Origin: Pelagibacterium montanilacus
GTDB lineage: Bacteria; Pseudomonadota; Alphaproteobacteria; Rhizobiales; Devosiaceae
Reading direction: 5' to 3'
NCBI RefSeq assembly: GCF_003992665.1
Contig: NZ_RZMX01000002.1
Coordinates: 1 to 61,244, forward strand
DNA: 61,244 bases
Shown: in pieces, positions 48,137 to 57,713 of the stretch
Position numbering within the stretch: position 1 is the first letter of the stretch
How the letters are laid out: each line of letters opens with the position of its first letter
Made by a program: the position numbers and the translations under genes
Notes under the pieces: model-generated
Database searches by the model: none
Told to the model about the DNA's origin: nothing
What the model saw: only the letters and a program-made list of their open reading frames with translations

Positions 48137-49009
48137 ATGGCGACACGCCAGACACAGGTGGCGGCGCGGCTGATGATGTCCCCGGCAGTTCTGCTGCTGC
48201 TGGCCTGGATGATCGTGCCGCTGTCGATGACGCTGTGGTTCTCGTTCCAGCGCTACAATCTCCTGATGCCCGGGATGGAATATTTCACCGGGCTGGACAA
48301 CTACCGCTATTTCTTCGCCAACCCCAGCTTCTGGGCCGCGCTGACCAACACGCTGGTGCTGGTGGGGGGCGTGCTCGCGATCACGCTGATCGGCGGGACG
48401 CTGATGGCCCTGCTGCTCGACCAGCCCATGTTCGGGCAGGGGATCGTCCGGCTGCTGGTGATTTCGCCGTTCTTTGTGATGCCCACGGTCTCGGCGCTGG
48501 TGTGGCAGAACATGATGATGAACCCTGTCTACGGGCTCTTTTCCTATATCGCCCGGGTGTTCGGGGTCCAGCCGATCGACTGGTTCTCCCAGGTGCCGCT
48601 GTTCTCGATCATCATGATCGTCGCCTGGCAATGGCTGCCCTTTGCGACCCTGATCCTTCTGACCGCGCTGCAGTCGCTCGACGAGGAGCAGCGCGAGGCC
48701 GCGGGCATGGACGGAGCCGGGCCAATACCTCTGTTTTTCTACATCATCCTGCCGCATCTGGCGCGTGCGCTGACGGTGGTGATGCTGATCCAGACGATTT
48801 TCCTGTTGTCGATCTTTGCGGAAATCTTCGTGACCACGGGCGGCGGGCCGGGCACGGCCACCACCAACCTCACCTTCCTGATCTACATCCAGAGCCTGTT
48901 GCAGTTCGATGTGGGGCTGGCTTCGGCCGGCGGGATCGTGGCGGTCATCCTCGCCAATATCGTCGCGATCTTCCTTTTGAGGATCGTGGGCAAGAACCTG
49001 GACGCCTGA
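48137..49009 (+). CDS. smoF: Polyol/sugar ABC transporter permease (SmoF-like)
   Basis: A 290-residue inner-membrane protein of the MalF-type permease family with six transmembrane helices. The cytoplasmic EAA loop, which contacts the ATPase, is visible as EEQREAAGMDGAGPIPLFFYIILPHL (residues ~186-211). The binding-protein-dependent transport domain spans residues ~70-280. GGAGGAGAGG lies before the ATG. It follows the binding-protein gene by about 250 bp containing hairpins, and the second permease gene begins 14 nt after its stop. Confidence 0.93.
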   Translation: MATRQTQVAARLMMSPAVLLLLAWMIVPLSMTLWFSFQRYNLLMPGMEYFTGLDNYRYFFANPSFWAALTNTLVLVGGVLAITLIGGTLMALLLDQPMFGQGIVRLLVISPFFVMPTVSALVWQNMMMNPVYGLFSYIARVFGVQPIDWFSQVPLFSIIMIVAWQWLPFATLILLTALQSLDEEQREAAGMDGAGPIPLFFYIILPHLARALTVVMLIQTIFLLSIFAEIFVTTGGGPGTATTNLTFLIYIQSLLQFDVGLASAGGIVAVILANIVAIFLLRIVGKNLDA

Positions 49010-49023
49010 GGGGAGAGAGAACC

Positions 49024-49854
49024 ATGGCACGCGCAGTCTCCACCCGTCGCAAGCTCGGCTTTACGGCAATCGCCTGGCTGATCGCGCTCACGCTCTTCTT
49101 TCCCATCCTATGGACGGTGCTGACGAGCTTCAAGACCGAGGGCACGGCGATCGCCATGCCGCCGAAATTCCTGTTCTTTGACTGGACGCTGGAGAACTAT
49201 TTCACCGTTCAGGAGCGGTCGGACTATTTCCGGCACTTCACCAATTCGGTGATCAGCGCGGTGGGCTCGACCATACTGGGGCTGATCATCGCGATCCCGG
49301 CGGCCTGGGCCATGGCGTTCTCGCCCACCAAGCGCACCAAGGACGTGCTGTTGTGGATGCTCTCGACTAAGATGCTGCCGGCCGTGGGCGTGCTCGTTCC
49401 GATCTACCTGATCTTTCGCGACCTCAGGCTGCTCGACACCCATCACGGGTTGATCGTGGTGCTGATGCTGATCAACCTGCCGATCATCGTGTGGATGCTC
49501 TACACCTATTTCCGCGAGATCCCGGTGGACATTCTCGAGGCGGCGCGGATGGACGGGGCAAGCCTTAAGAACGAGATCATCTACGTGCTCACGCCCATGG
49601 CGATCCCTGGCATCGCCTCGACCATGCTGCTCAACATCATCCTTGCCTGGAACGAGGCGTTCTGGACGCTGAACCTTACCACGACGCGGGCCGCGCCACT
49701 GACCGCGTTCATTGCGTCCTACTCGTCTCCCGAGGGCCTGTTCTGGGCCAAGCTCTCGGCCGCCTCCACTCTCGCCATCGCCCCGATCCTGATCATGGGC
49801 TGGTTCAGCCAGCGACAGCTCGTGCGCGGGCTGACCTTCGGCGCCGTCAAATAG
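49024..49854 (+). CDS. smoG: Polyol/sugar ABC transporter permease (SmoG-like)
   Basis: A 276-residue MalG-type permease with six transmembrane helices (first [19 protein letters not shown]). The EAA loop reads [23 protein letters not shown] (residues ~174-196). The C-terminus ends [14 protein letters not shown], the usual finish of carbohydrate permeases of this type. It pairs with the SmoF-like permease to form the channel. The ATPase gene begins 14 nt downstream. Confidence 0.94.
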   Translation: MARAVSTRRKLGFTAIAWLIALTLFFPILWTVLTSFKTEGTAIAMPPKFLFFDWTLENYFTVQERSDYFRHFTNSVISAVGSTILGLIIAIPAAWAMAFSPTKRTKDVLLWMLSTKMLPAVGVLVPIYLIFRDLRLLDTHHGLIVVLMLINLPIIVWMLYTYFREIPVDILEAARMDGASLKNEIIYVLTPMAIPGIASTMLLNIILAWNEAFWTLNLTTTRAAPLTAFIASYSSPEGLFWAKLSAASTLAIAPILIMGWFSQRQLVRGLTFGAVK

Positions 49855-49868
49855 GGAGCCATAGAGCT

Positions 49869-50864
49869 ATGGGTTCGATCACGCTTGAACACGTCAACAA
49901 GAGCTTCGGCGGCGTCACGGTCATTCCGGACATTTCGCTCGAGGTCAATGACGGGGAATTCGTCGTCTTCGTGGGGCCATCGGGGTGCGGGAAATCGACC
50001 CTCCTGCGCCTGATCGCCGGGCTCGAGGATCTCTCGGACGGCACCATCCGCATCGACGGGGCGGATGTCTCCAAGACATTGCCCGCCCAGCGCAAGCTCT
50101 CGATGGTGTTCCAGTCCTATGCGCTTTATCCGCATATGAGCGTGCGCGGGAACATCGCGTTTCCGCTCAAGATGGAAAAGGCGCCCAAGGAGCGGATGGA
50201 CGCGGCGGTCAACGACGCGGCGCGGGTGCTCAACCTCACCGACTATCTCGACCGCAAGCCGCGCCAGCTTTCGGGCGGGCAGCGCCAGCGCGTCGCCATC
50301 GGCCGGGCGATCGTGCGTCAGCCCAAGGCGTTCCTGTTCGACGAGCCGCTCTCGAACCTGGATGCCGCGCTCCGGGTGAACATGCGGCTCGAGATTTCCG
50401 AACTGCACAAGAAGCTCAAGACCACGATGGTCTATGTAACTCACGATCAGGTGGAAGCCATGACCATGGCCGACCGCATCGTGGTGCTCAATGCGGGCCG
50501 GATCGAGCAATACGGCACACCCATCGAGCTCTACCAGAAACCGGCCAACCTCTTTGTCGCCGGGTTCATCGGCTCGCCCAAGATGAACTTCATCGAAGGC
50601 AAGGAGGCCGATACATTCGGCGCCGCGACGATCGGGATCCGGCCCGAGCATTTCACCATATCGGACGCAGGGCGCTGGACCGGGACCGTGGGGGTCGCCG
50701 AGCATCTGGGATCGGACACCTTCCTTTACGTGGATGTGGACGGCATCGGGCAGGTGACCGTGCGGGCCTCGGGCGAATTGCCCTTCGCTCACGGCCAGAC
50801 CATCAGCCTCGATCCCATCGAAAGCCGGATATACAGGTTCGACGCGCAGGGACAGGCGATGTGA
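49869..50864 (+). CDS. smoK: Polyol/sugar ABC transporter ATPase (SmoK-like, UgpC/MalK type)
   Basis: A 331-residue ABC ATPase: Walker [10 protein letters not shown] (residues ~37-45), Q-loop [10 protein letters not shown], signature [16 protein letters not shown], Walker [16 protein letters not shown], and H-loop [17 protein letters not shown]-terminal TOBE domain ([26 protein letters not shown]) indicates the MalK group that energises sugar import. It completes the transporter with the two permeases and binding protein. Confidence 0.96.
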   Translation: MGSITLEHVNKSFGGVTVIPDISLEVNDGEFVVFVGPSGCGKSTLLRLIAGLEDLSDGTIRIDGADVSKTLPAQRKLSMVFQSYALYPHMSVRGNIAFPLKMEKAPKERMDAAVNDAARVLNLTDYLDRKPRQLSGGQRQRVAIGRAIVRQPKAFLFDEPLSNLDAALRVNMRLEISELHKKLKTTMVYVTHDQVEAMTMADRIVVLNAGRIEQYGTPIELYQKPANLFVAGFIGSPKMNFIEGKEADTFGAATIGIRPEHFTISDAGRWTGTVGVAEHLGSDTFLYVDVDGIGQVTVRASGELPFAHGQTISLDPIESRIYRFDAQGQAM

Positions 50865-50911
50865 GGGGCGCCCCGCCCCCGCCGTCCCGCCAGCACCGTT
50901 CAGGACACGCC

Positions 50912-52402
50912 ATGAGTATCAAACTGTCCGCATCCACGCTCAACGACCTGCCGCACGCCGTCGGTCGCCCGGGCTATGACCGCTCGAGCCTGACGCCGGG
51001 GATCGTGCATTTCGGGGTGGGCAATTTCCATCGCGCCCACCAGGCGGTCTATCTCGACACCCTGTTTGGAACCGGGCGCGACCACGACTGGGCGATCATC
51101 GGGGCAGGGGTGCGGCCCGCCGACGCCCAGACCCGGAAGGTGCTGGCCGAACAGGATTATCTCTCGACCGTGGTCGAGCAGGAAGCGGATCGCTCGACTG
51201 CGCGGGTGACCGGGCCGATGATCGACTACATCGCGCCCGGCGACACCGAAACGCTCGTCGCGACGCTCGCCGATCCGGCGATCCGGATCGTTTCGCTGAC
51301 CATCACCGAGGGCGGTTATTTCCTCGACGCCAAGGGGCGGTTCGACGCCAGCCACCCCGAGATCGTGGCCGATGCCACCGATTTCGCCACGCCCCGCACT
51401 GTGTTCGGGCTGATCCTCAAGGGTCTGATCGCGCGGCGGGACAAGGGGCTTGCGCCCTTCACCGTGATGAGTTGCGACAACCTGCCGGGCAATGGCCATG
51501 TGACCGAGAACGCCATTGCCGGGCTGGCCGGGCTGATCGACCCCGCGCTCGCTGCCTGGGTGCGGGAAGCGGTTGCTTTCCCCAACGGCATGGTGGACCG
51601 GATCACCCCGGCGACATCGGACCGCGAGCGGGGGATGCTGGAGGCCGATTTCGGGGTGAAGGACGGCTGGCCGGTGTTCTGCGAGGGGTTCACCCAATGG
51701 GTGCTCGAGGACCATTTCCCGCTCGGGCGCCCCGCGCTCGAGGATGTGGGGGTGACCTTCGTCTCTGACGTGGCGCCGTTCGAACTGATGAAGCTGCGGA
51801 TCCTCAATGGGGGACACGCGGCCATCGCCTATCCGGGCGGGCTGCTCGATTTCCGTTTCGTGCACGAGGCGATGGAGGATCAGCAGATCGCGGCGTTCCT
51901 CGCCAAGCTCACCCATGACGAGATCATTCCCGTGGTTCCGCCAGTGCCCGATACGGACCTGACCGCCTATGCGGCGACCGTGGCGCAGCGCTTCGCCAAC
52001 CCCAAGATCGGCGATACGATCCAGCGGCTGTGCCTTGATGGCTCGAACCGGCAGCCCAAATTCATCCTGCCCACCGCGATCGAACGGCTGGCGCAGGGCA
52101 GGGCGGTGACCGGGCTGGCGCTGGTGAGCGCGCTGTGGTGCCGGTACTGCTATGGCGAGACCGAGAGCGGTGCGCCGATCCCGCCCAACGATCCCAACTG
52201 GGAGCGCATTCAGGCGGCGGCCCGCCGGGCGCGCACCGAGCCACAGGCCTTTCTCGAGATGGACGACATCTTCGGGGCGGCGGCCGATGACGCGGCCTAT
52301 CGCATTGCCTTTGTCACCGCGCTCGAGGGGCTGTGGCGCGAGGGGGTGCGCACGACGCTGGCGCGGTATCTCACCGACATGCCGCTCGGCGGTCATGGGT
52401 GA
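50912..52402 (+). CDS. mtlK: Mannitol/polyol 2-dehydrogenase (long-chain MDR, MtlK-like)
   Basis: A 496-residue NAD-dependent polyol-specific long-chain dehydrogenase, oxidising mannitol to fructose or arabitol to xylulose. The N-terminal domain has GIVHFGVGNFHRAHQAVYLD (dinucleotide site), SLTITEGGYF, and FTVMSCDNLPGNG; the C-terminal domain has NGMVDRITPAT and LMKLRILNGGHAAIAYPGGL, with the catalytic Lys in MKLRILNGGH. Its position directly after the ATP-binding gene mirrors smoK-mtlK gene order in Rhodobacter. The true preferred polyol is not decided by sequence. Confidence 0.93.
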   Translation: MSIKLSASTLNDLPHAVGRPGYDRSSLTPGIVHFGVGNFHRAHQAVYLDTLFGTGRDHDWAIIGAGVRPADAQTRKVLAEQDYLSTVVEQEADRSTARVTGPMIDYIAPGDTETLVATLADPAIRIVSLTITEGGYFLDAKGRFDASHPEIVADATDFATPRTVFGLILKGLIARRDKGLAPFTVMSCDNLPGNGHVTENAIAGLAGLIDPALAAWVREAVAFPNGMVDRITPATSDRERGMLEADFGVKDGWPVFCEGFTQWVLEDHFPLGRPALEDVGVTFVSDVAPFELMKLRILNGGHAAIAYPGGLLDFRFVHEAMEDQQIAAFLAKLTHDEIIPVVPPVPDTDLTAYAATVAQRFANPKIGDTIQRLCLDGSNRQPKFILPTAIERLAQGRAVTGLALVSALWCRYCYGETESGAPIPPNDPNWERIQAAARRARTEPQAFLEMDDIFGAAADDAAYRIAFVTALEGLWREGVRTTLARYLTDMPLGGHG

Positions 52403-52423
52403 TTTCCATCGGTGTCGCAACCG

Positions 52424-52536
52424 CTTAGAGCGGCTCGGGCGCGGATAAAGGCCGGCGGCGAGAACGCCTTAAGTCGTTGATTCATCGCGCTTCCGAACCG
52501 GAAAAGCGGTTTCACTTTCGCCCGAAGCGCTCTAAG
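52424..52536. repeat. Dispersed two-hairpin intergenic repeat, copy D
   Basis: CTTAGAGCG (52424-52432) and CGCTCTAAG (52528-52536) are the outer inverted ends. The core TTCCGAACCGGAAAAGCG matches the other copies. It sits between mtlK and the kinase gene and may attenuate transcription of the latter. Confidence 0.75.
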
Positions 52537-52574
52537 CTCGCTGTGTGGAGATCACGACGCGGGTGAGGAGCGGC

Positions 52575-54167
52575 ATGGGTCTGGTGGCGGTGGACGTGGG
52601 GACCACCAGCGCCCGCGCGGGCGTCTTTTCCCTTACGGGCGATCTGCTGGGCCGGGGCGAGCGCCCCGTGGCCGTGCTGCGCGCGGGCCCCGACCGGGGC
52701 GAGCACAGCGCCGACGACATCTGGGCCGCGGTGTGCGCGGCGGTGCGCGAGGCGCTGGCCGCATCCGGGCTCGCGCCCGACGCCATTTCGGGGATCGGGT
52801 TCGACGCGACCTGTTCGCTTGTGCTGCGCGATGGCGAGGGCCAGGCGCTGGCGCTCTCGCAAGAGGACGGGCTGGTCTTCGACACCATTGCCTGGTTCGA
52901 TCACCGGGCGCGCGAGGAAACCCTGCTTGCCAACCGGGTCGGGCACGAAACGCTGGCCGATGCCGGCGGGCCGCTGCACCCGGAAATGGAGCTGCCCAAG
53001 CTGATCTGGCTCAAGCGCAACCGGCCCGAGCTCTGGGCGCGCGCCGGGGCGATCCTTGACCTTGCCGATTTCCTGACCTTCCGGGCCACGGGATCGCTGG
53101 CGCGCAGCCAATCCACGCTGGCGGGCAAGTGGTCATTGCCTGCTCATCGGGATGAGGGCTGGCCCGAGGGGCTGCTGGCCGATCTGGGACTGGGCGATCT
53201 GGCCGAGCGGGCCGGGCTTTCGGGCCGGCCAGTGCCGGTGGGCGCCGCGGTGGGGGTGCTGACCGGGGAGGCGGCCGAGGCGCTGGGGCTTTGTCCCGGC
53301 TGCCCGGTCGCGGCGGGGATGGTCGATGCCCATGCGGGGGCGCTGGCGCTGCTTGGGCCGCTGGCGGACGAGCCCGAGGCGCTGGCACGCCATGCCGGGC
53401 TGATCACGGGCACATCGAGCGCGGTGATGGTGATGGGGGGCGAACCCGTGCCGGTCGCCGGCGTGTGGGGGCCCTATTTCGGCACGGTTCTGACCGGCTT
53501 CTGGATGAGCGAGGGCGGGCAGTCGGCCTCGGGCGCGCTGCTCGACCACATCGTTGCCAACCACCCCGAAGGCCGGCAGAGCGGGCGGGATATCCATCAG
53601 CGGATCGCCGCGCGTATCGTGCAGATGCAGGCCAATGCCGTGGGTGACATTGCGCCCGGGCTCCATCTTCTGCCCGATGTGATGGGGTCGCGCTCGCCGA
53701 GCCCGGATCCGAACGCGCGCGGGGTGGTCGTGGGGCTGGCGCTCGACACCGGCTTTGACGGGCTGTGCCGGATCTACTGGCGGACGGCGGTGGCGCTTGC
53801 GCTCGGCGTGCGCCAGATTCTGGAGACCTTCAACCGCGCGGGCTACCGGATCGACACGCTTCATGTGAGCGGGGGACATGCGCGCAGCCAATTGCTGATC
53901 CAGCTCTATGCGGACGCCACCGGCTGCGTGATCGAGCAGGCCGGCGCGCCCGACGCGATGCTGATCGGCGGGGCGATGGCTGCGGGCTGCGCGGCCGGAG
54001 TGCATGGGTCGCTCGCGGATGCGGCGCGAGCCATGCAGGCGCACATCACGGTGCACCGGCCCGACCCGGTTGCGCAAAGGCGCCTGGAGTCCGATTATGC
54101 CATCTTCACGCGGATGCAGGCGCACCGGGCGGAGATCGCCCGGATGGCGCGGCAACAGGAGGTCTAG
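52575..54167 (+). CDS. FGGY-family carbohydrate kinase (D-ribulokinase-like)
   Basis: A 530-residue sugar kinase. The N-terminal phosphate loop is VAVDVGTTSARAGVFSLTGD. The stretch GFDATCSLVLRDGEG is characteristic of the FGGY pentulose/D-ribulokinase subgroup rather than xylulokinase. Further motifs are IAWFDHRAREE, the catalytic Asp in AAGMVDAHAGALALLG, a GTSSAVMV phosphate-2 loop, and HVSGGHARSQLLIQLYAD (adenosine site). It would phosphorylate the keto-sugar formed by the dehydrogenase upstream. GAGGAG lies 4 nt before the ATG at 52575; an earlier in-frame GTG overlaps the repeat's end. Confidence 0.93.
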   Translation: MGLVAVDVGTTSARAGVFSLTGDLLGRGERPVAVLRAGPDRGEHSADDIWAAVCAAVREALAASGLAPDAISGIGFDATCSLVLRDGEGQALALSQEDGLVFDTIAWFDHRAREETLLANRVGHETLADAGGPLHPEMELPKLIWLKRNRPELWARAGAILDLADFLTFRATGSLARSQSTLAGKWSLPAHRDEGWPEGLLADLGLGDLAERAGLSGRPVPVGAAVGVLTGEAAEALGLCPGCPVAAGMVDAHAGALALLGPLADEPEALARHAGLITGTSSAVMVMGGEPVPVAGVWGPYFGTVLTGFWMSEGGQSASGALLDHIVANHPEGRQSGRDIHQRIAARIVQMQANAVGDIAPGLHLLPDVMGSRSPSPDPNARGVVVGLALDTGFDGLCRIYWRTAVALALGVRQILETFNRAGYRIDTLHVSGGHARSQLLIQLYADATGCVIEQAGAPDAMLIGGAMAAGCAAGVHGSLADAARAMQAHITVHRPDPVAQRRLESDYAIFTRMQAHRAEIARMARQQEV

Positions 54168-54203
54168 ATGGCCGATTTTGCACTCATGCTGGAAAGGCCC
54201 TAG
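54168..54203 (+). other. Eleven-codon open frame with strong ribosome binding site
   Basis: Directly after the kinase stop, AGGAGG-TCTAG-ATG starts a frame reading MADFALMLERP followed by TAG, and the ribosome binding site of the next gene lies in its end. It could be the remnant of a deleted operon gene or a coupling leader peptide. Confidence 0.3.
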
Positions 54204-54205
54204 CC

Positions 54206-54568
54206 ATGGCCCGTGCGATCGGGATCGGGGGCGTGTTCTTTCGGTCGGAACAGACCGAGGCGATGGCGCAATGGTATCAGGAGCATCTCGGGGTCGAGGG
54301 CTTCTGGTTTCAGCAGGCCGGGCCGACCGTGTTCGCGCCCTTTGCGCGGGACAGCGATTATTTCGGCGCCGAGCACAGCTATATGCTCAATTTCCGGGTG
54401 GACGATCTCGATGCCCTTATCAGCCAGCTCGAGGGCGCAGGGATCCCGGTCGAGACGCGGCCGGACTGGGATACGCCCGAGACAGGTCGGTTCGCGCGCA
54501 TCCATGATCCCGAGGGCCGGCCGATCGAACTCTGGGAGCCGCCGGCGGGTGCCCCCGGGGCGCAATAG
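54206..54568 (+). CDS. VOC (glyoxalase/bleomycin-resistance)-family protein
   Basis: A 120-residue single vicinal-oxygen-chelate module pair: IGIGGVFFRSEQTEAMAQWY (beta-alpha start), YMLNFRVDDLDALISQLEGAG, and a C-terminal FARIHDPEGRPIELWEPP with the metal-ligand Glu. The absence of further motifs leaves the substrate open; many such proteins are lactoylglutathione-lyase-like. GGAAAGG precedes the ATG. It is co-oriented with the kinase and lies in its operon or just downstream. Confidence 0.9.
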   Translation: MARAIGIGGVFFRSEQTEAMAQWYQEHLGVEGFWFQQAGPTVFAPFARDSDYFGAEHSYMLNFRVDDLDALISQLEGAGIPVETRPDWDTPETGRFARIHDPEGRPIELWEPPAGAPGAQ

Positions 54569-54628
54569 GGCTTGCCCGGCCCGAGCTTGCGTGGCCCTAT
54601 CGCCCAGACGAGAGATCAGGACATAGCG

Positions 54629-55594
54629 ATGGTTGAACTGGCTGTTGAGGCACGGGGGCTAGAAAAGCGCTTCGGGGCCACTCATGCGGTGCGGGGCGTG
54701 GACCTGTCAGTGCGAACCGGCTCGGTCTATGGGGTGCTGGGCCCCAACGGGGCGGGCAAGACCACCACGCTGCGCATGTTGGCCACCCTGTTGCGCCCCG
54801 ATGCGGGCGAGGCCCGGGTGATGGGCCACGACATTGCCAAAGACCCCGAAGCGGTGCGCGCCGCGATCAGCCTCACGGGCCAGTTCGCCTCGGTGGACGA
54901 GGATCTGACGGGGCGCGAGAACCTGGTGCTGCTCGGCCGGCTGCTCGGGCTGGGATGGGGCGGCGCGCGGGAGCGGGCCGACGAGCTGCTGGCTGCGTTC
55001 GATCTCAGCGAGGCCGCGGTCAAGCAGGTCAAAACCTATTCGGGCGGCATGCGGCGGCGGATCGACATCGCCGCGTCGATCGTTGTGACGCCCGAACTGT
55101 TGTTTCTCGACGAGCCCACCACCGGGCTCGACCCGCGCTCGCGCAACCAGGTCTGGGACATCGTGCGGGCGCTGGTGCGCGACGGCGCGACCGTGCTTTT
55201 GACCACGCAGTATCTCGAGGAAGCCGACCAGCTCGCCGAGCGGATCGCCGTGATCGACCGAGGGCAGGTGATCGCCGAGGGCACGTCGGCCACGCTCAAG
55301 GCCTCGATCGGGGTGCGGGTTCTGCATCTTGCGTTTGAAGCACCCGAAATCGCGGGCCGGGCCGCGGTTCTTCTTGCCGACAAATTCGGGCTCGAGGCCT
55401 TGCCCGATGCCGACCCCGCCGCGCTGAGCGTACAGGCGGGAGACAGCGCTGTGGCCGCATCGGCGATTTCGGCGCTGGACGCAGAGGGCATGGCTGTGAT
55501 GAGCTTTGCGTTCGGCCAGCCGAGCCTTGATGAAGTGTTCCTGGCGCTGACGGGCCGGCCCCCTGCCGACGCCAAAGATGAGGATACGCCATGA
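54629..55594 (+). CDS. DrrA-type ABC transporter ATPase
   Basis: A 321-residue ABC ATPase of the daunorubicin-resistance family: Walker [15 protein letters not shown] (residues ~39-52), signature [17 protein letters not shown], Walker [20 protein letters not shown], and a D/H-loop region [15 protein letters not shown]. The C-terminal ~80 residues form the DrrA accessory domain ([37 protein letters not shown]). It powers efflux with the permease that follows and overlaps it by 4 nt (ATGA). The exported compound is unknown. Confidence 0.95.
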   Translation: MVELAVEARGLEKRFGATHAVRGVDLSVRTGSVYGVLGPNGAGKTTTLRMLATLLRPDAGEARVMGHDIAKDPEAVRAAISLTGQFASVDEDLTGRENLVLLGRLLGLGWGGARERADELLAAFDLSEAAVKQVKTYSGGMRRRIDIAASIVVTPELLFLDEPTTGLDPRSRNQVWDIVRALVRDGATVLLTTQYLEEADQLAERIAVIDRGQVIAEGTSATLKASIGVRVLHLAFEAPEIAGRAAVLLADKFGLEALPDADPAALSVQAGDSAVAASAISALDAEGMAVMSFAFGQPSLDEVFLALTGRPPADAKDEDTP

Positions 55595-56409
55595 ACCGGC
55601 ACGATCCCGACACCATGCTGGCGCGCGCCATCGCCCGACGCGCGCGGCCGCCGCGGCCCTCCGCCGCCTCGAACGTTCTGACCTTCGGGTGGCGGGCGGT
55701 GCTCAAGATCCGGCATGTGCCCGAGCAACTGTTCGACGTTGTGGGCACGCCGATCATGTTCACCTTCATGTTCACGTTCCTTTTCGGCGGGGCGCTGGCG
55801 GGCTCGCCCGATGCCTATCTGCAGTTCCTGCTTCCGGGCATTCTGGCCCAGACGGTGATCTTCACCTCGGTCTATACGGGCGTGTCGCTGAACACCGACA
55901 TCTCCAAGGGCATGTTCGACCGGTTCCGCTCGCTGCCGATCTGGCGGCCGGCGCCGCTGGCCGGGGCGATGCTGGGGGACGTGTTGCGCTACTGCCTGGC
56001 GTCGCTGGTCACGATCCTTGTGGGCCTTGCGATCGGCTATCGCCCGGATGGCGGTGTGGTGGGCGTGGTGCTGGGGGTGGGGCTGCTGGTCGTCTTTGCC
56101 TTCGGGCTCGGCTGGATCTTCACGCTGATGGGGCTGGTGATGCGCACCCCGGCGACGGTGATGACCGTTTCGATGCTGATCCTCTTCCCGCTGACCTTCG
56201 CCTCGAACGTCTTTGTGGATCCCGCGACCATGCCGGGCTGGCTCGAAACCGCGGTCTGGTTCAACCCGGTGACCCATGTTGTGACTGCCGTGCGCGGGCT
56301 GATGGGTGGCGTGGTGGATGGTCCGGCCATCTTCGTGTCGCTGGCGTTCACCGTTGCGATGACGGCGGTGTTTGGCCCGATTGCGGCCATCGCTTACGCC
56401 AGGCGGTAG
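55591..56409 (+). CDS. DrrB-type ABC transporter permease (ABC-2 family)
   Basis: A 272-residue ABC-2 permease with six hydrophobic helices after a basic, Pro-rich cytoplasmic N-terminus. Typical elements are [40 protein letters not shown] (conserved cytoplasmic loop), and [18 protein letters not shown] before the last helices. The start overlaps the ATPase stop as ATGA, giving coupled translation of a two-protein exporter. Confidence 0.95.
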   Translation: MNRHDPDTMLARAIARRARPPRPSAASNVLTFGWRAVLKIRHVPEQLFDVVGTPIMFTFMFTFLFGGALAGSPDAYLQFLLPGILAQTVIFTSVYTGVSLNTDISKGMFDRFRSLPIWRPAPLAGAMLGDVLRYCLASLVTILVGLAIGYRPDGGVVGVVLGVGLLVVFAFGLGWIFTLMGLVMRTPATVMTVSMLILFPLTFASNVFVDPATMPGWLETAVWFNPVTHVVTAVRGLMGGVVDGPAIFVSLAFTVAMTAVFGPIAAIAYARR

Positions 56410-56632
56410 CCTGCGCGGACTGGCCGAAGGCGGCAAGAGGAGAGAGGCGACACCTCCGGCACCACCGCAACCGACGCAGAACGGGTCGTGGGCGAGGGAG
56501 GTGGCGATCCGGCCGGGGCCGGGGCGCCGGAGCAAACGTCGAGATGGCGCAAACAGGGTGTTGCGAACCGAAGAGTGTTGAAGTAGGGTCCGCCCCGTTC
56601 CGAGACGAACCACGCCATGTGCGTCGCCACGG
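56410..56632. other. Intergenic region before tRNA-Arg
   Basis: About 220 bp with no gene. It should carry the tRNA-Arg promoter; no consensus boxes could be assigned with confidence. Confidence 0.35.
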
Positions 56633-56709
<77 letters not shown>

Positions 56710-57098
56710 ATTTTTTCAAACACTTAGCTGATCTAAGGCCGGTTGCGGTGAGCGGCTAGCAATCACCTAGCAATCACAAAAAACGTCGCTCTGCCGAAAT
56801 TTTTGCTTGATTTTCCGGGAACGGCCGGGATAAATGGGCCCAAGTTCTGGTTGAGCTTATCGCTGGGAGCTGAAAGGTTTCTGGCGCCGGCGTACACGAA
56901 CAAGATCGACTCCTCGTCGAAAGACAGGAGCAGTTTGGGCGATAGCCCAATGCCTTGACGCCCCAGTACCCTTCAGCCGGGGGTATGCGTCCGGGATGAC
57001 CGTTCGAAAGCACACTCGTTAATTGCGGGGGTGTGATCGATATCGGCATCCCTTTATCCGACCTCGATTACGTCCTCGTCTTGAAAGGCAGGGACTCG
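56710..57098. other. Element-end region without a recognised gene
   Basis: About 390 bp between the tRNA and the HTH gene, with two adjacent 11-bp direct repeats at its left side and no convincing coding frame. An integrase gene, expected next to such a tRNA, is not seen. Confidence 0.4.
56756..56777. repeat. Tandem 11-bp direct repeat next to tRNA-Arg
   Basis: CTAGCAATCAC occurs twice without a gap, 47 nt from the tRNA end. Such repeats are typical arm-type sites for a tyrosine integrase or excisionase at an element end. Confidence 0.7.
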
Positions 57099-57713
57099 AT
57101 GGTTCGGAAGATCAAAAAAATCTCCTCTAGATATAAGCAGCCGGTTAGGCGGATAAGTAATTCCGCACACGCGGTAGAGCGTGGTCGCGATCCGCTTCTC
57201 GTCGGACGTGAGCGTTGTGAGCGCGATCCCCTTGCGCGTGAGGATATTCAGAAGCAGCCGCCAGGCGAAAGCCTACTTGTTGTTCCTGGGTTATCCCGCA
57301 AAGTCGCGGGACATCACGCTCTGGACGGCAACCCTTTGACTGCGCGCTATGTGTCTCGTGTTCGGCCTCAGCCGGATGACATACCCCCCGCTAAACTCAG
57401 TCCAGCGCCACCCAAGTCTGTATCCTCTAATGCAGAGGAGCAGAGCGCTGATGGTCCTCAGGTGAGGGCTTCGGGTTGGACGCGTCGTGAGTATCGGCCC
57501 GATGATCTTCTGAATGCGGTCGAGGCAGCGGCGTATCTCGGGATTTCGGTCAAGACCCTGGCAAACCACCGCTCTGTTGGACCCATTCCCGGCAAGCCCG
57601 TTCTGCATTTTATCAAGGCCCACGGGCGCATTCTCTACGCTTTCCGCGACATCGTCGCGTTTCTCGAGGCCGGCCGCCGCGCAAGCACCAGCGAGCCGGG
57701 GGCGGAGCAGTGA
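57099..57713 (+). CDS. Excisionase-like HTH (helix-turn-helix 17) protein
   Basis: The open frame gives about 204 residues from the ATG at 57099. Only the C-terminal part is convincing: LLNAVEAAAYLGISVKTLAN, then RILYAFRDIVAFLEAGRR, matches the MerR/Xis-like helix-turn-helix family used by phage and plasmid excisionases. The N-terminal ~120 residues are basic and Ser/Pro-rich without recognised domains, so the true start could lie later. The stop overlaps the start of the next gene (GTGA). It likely controls excision or transcription of the element. Confidence 0.62.
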   Translation: MVRKIKKISSRYKQPVRRISNSAHAVERGRDPLLVGRERCERDPLAREDIQKQPPGESLLVVPGLSRKVAGHHALDGNPLTARYVSRVRPQPDDIPPAKLSPAPPKSVSSNAEEQSADGPQVRASGWTRREYRPDDLLNAVEAAAYLGISVKTLANHRSVGPIPGKPVLHFIKAHGRILYAFRDIVAFLEAGRRASTSEPGAEQ

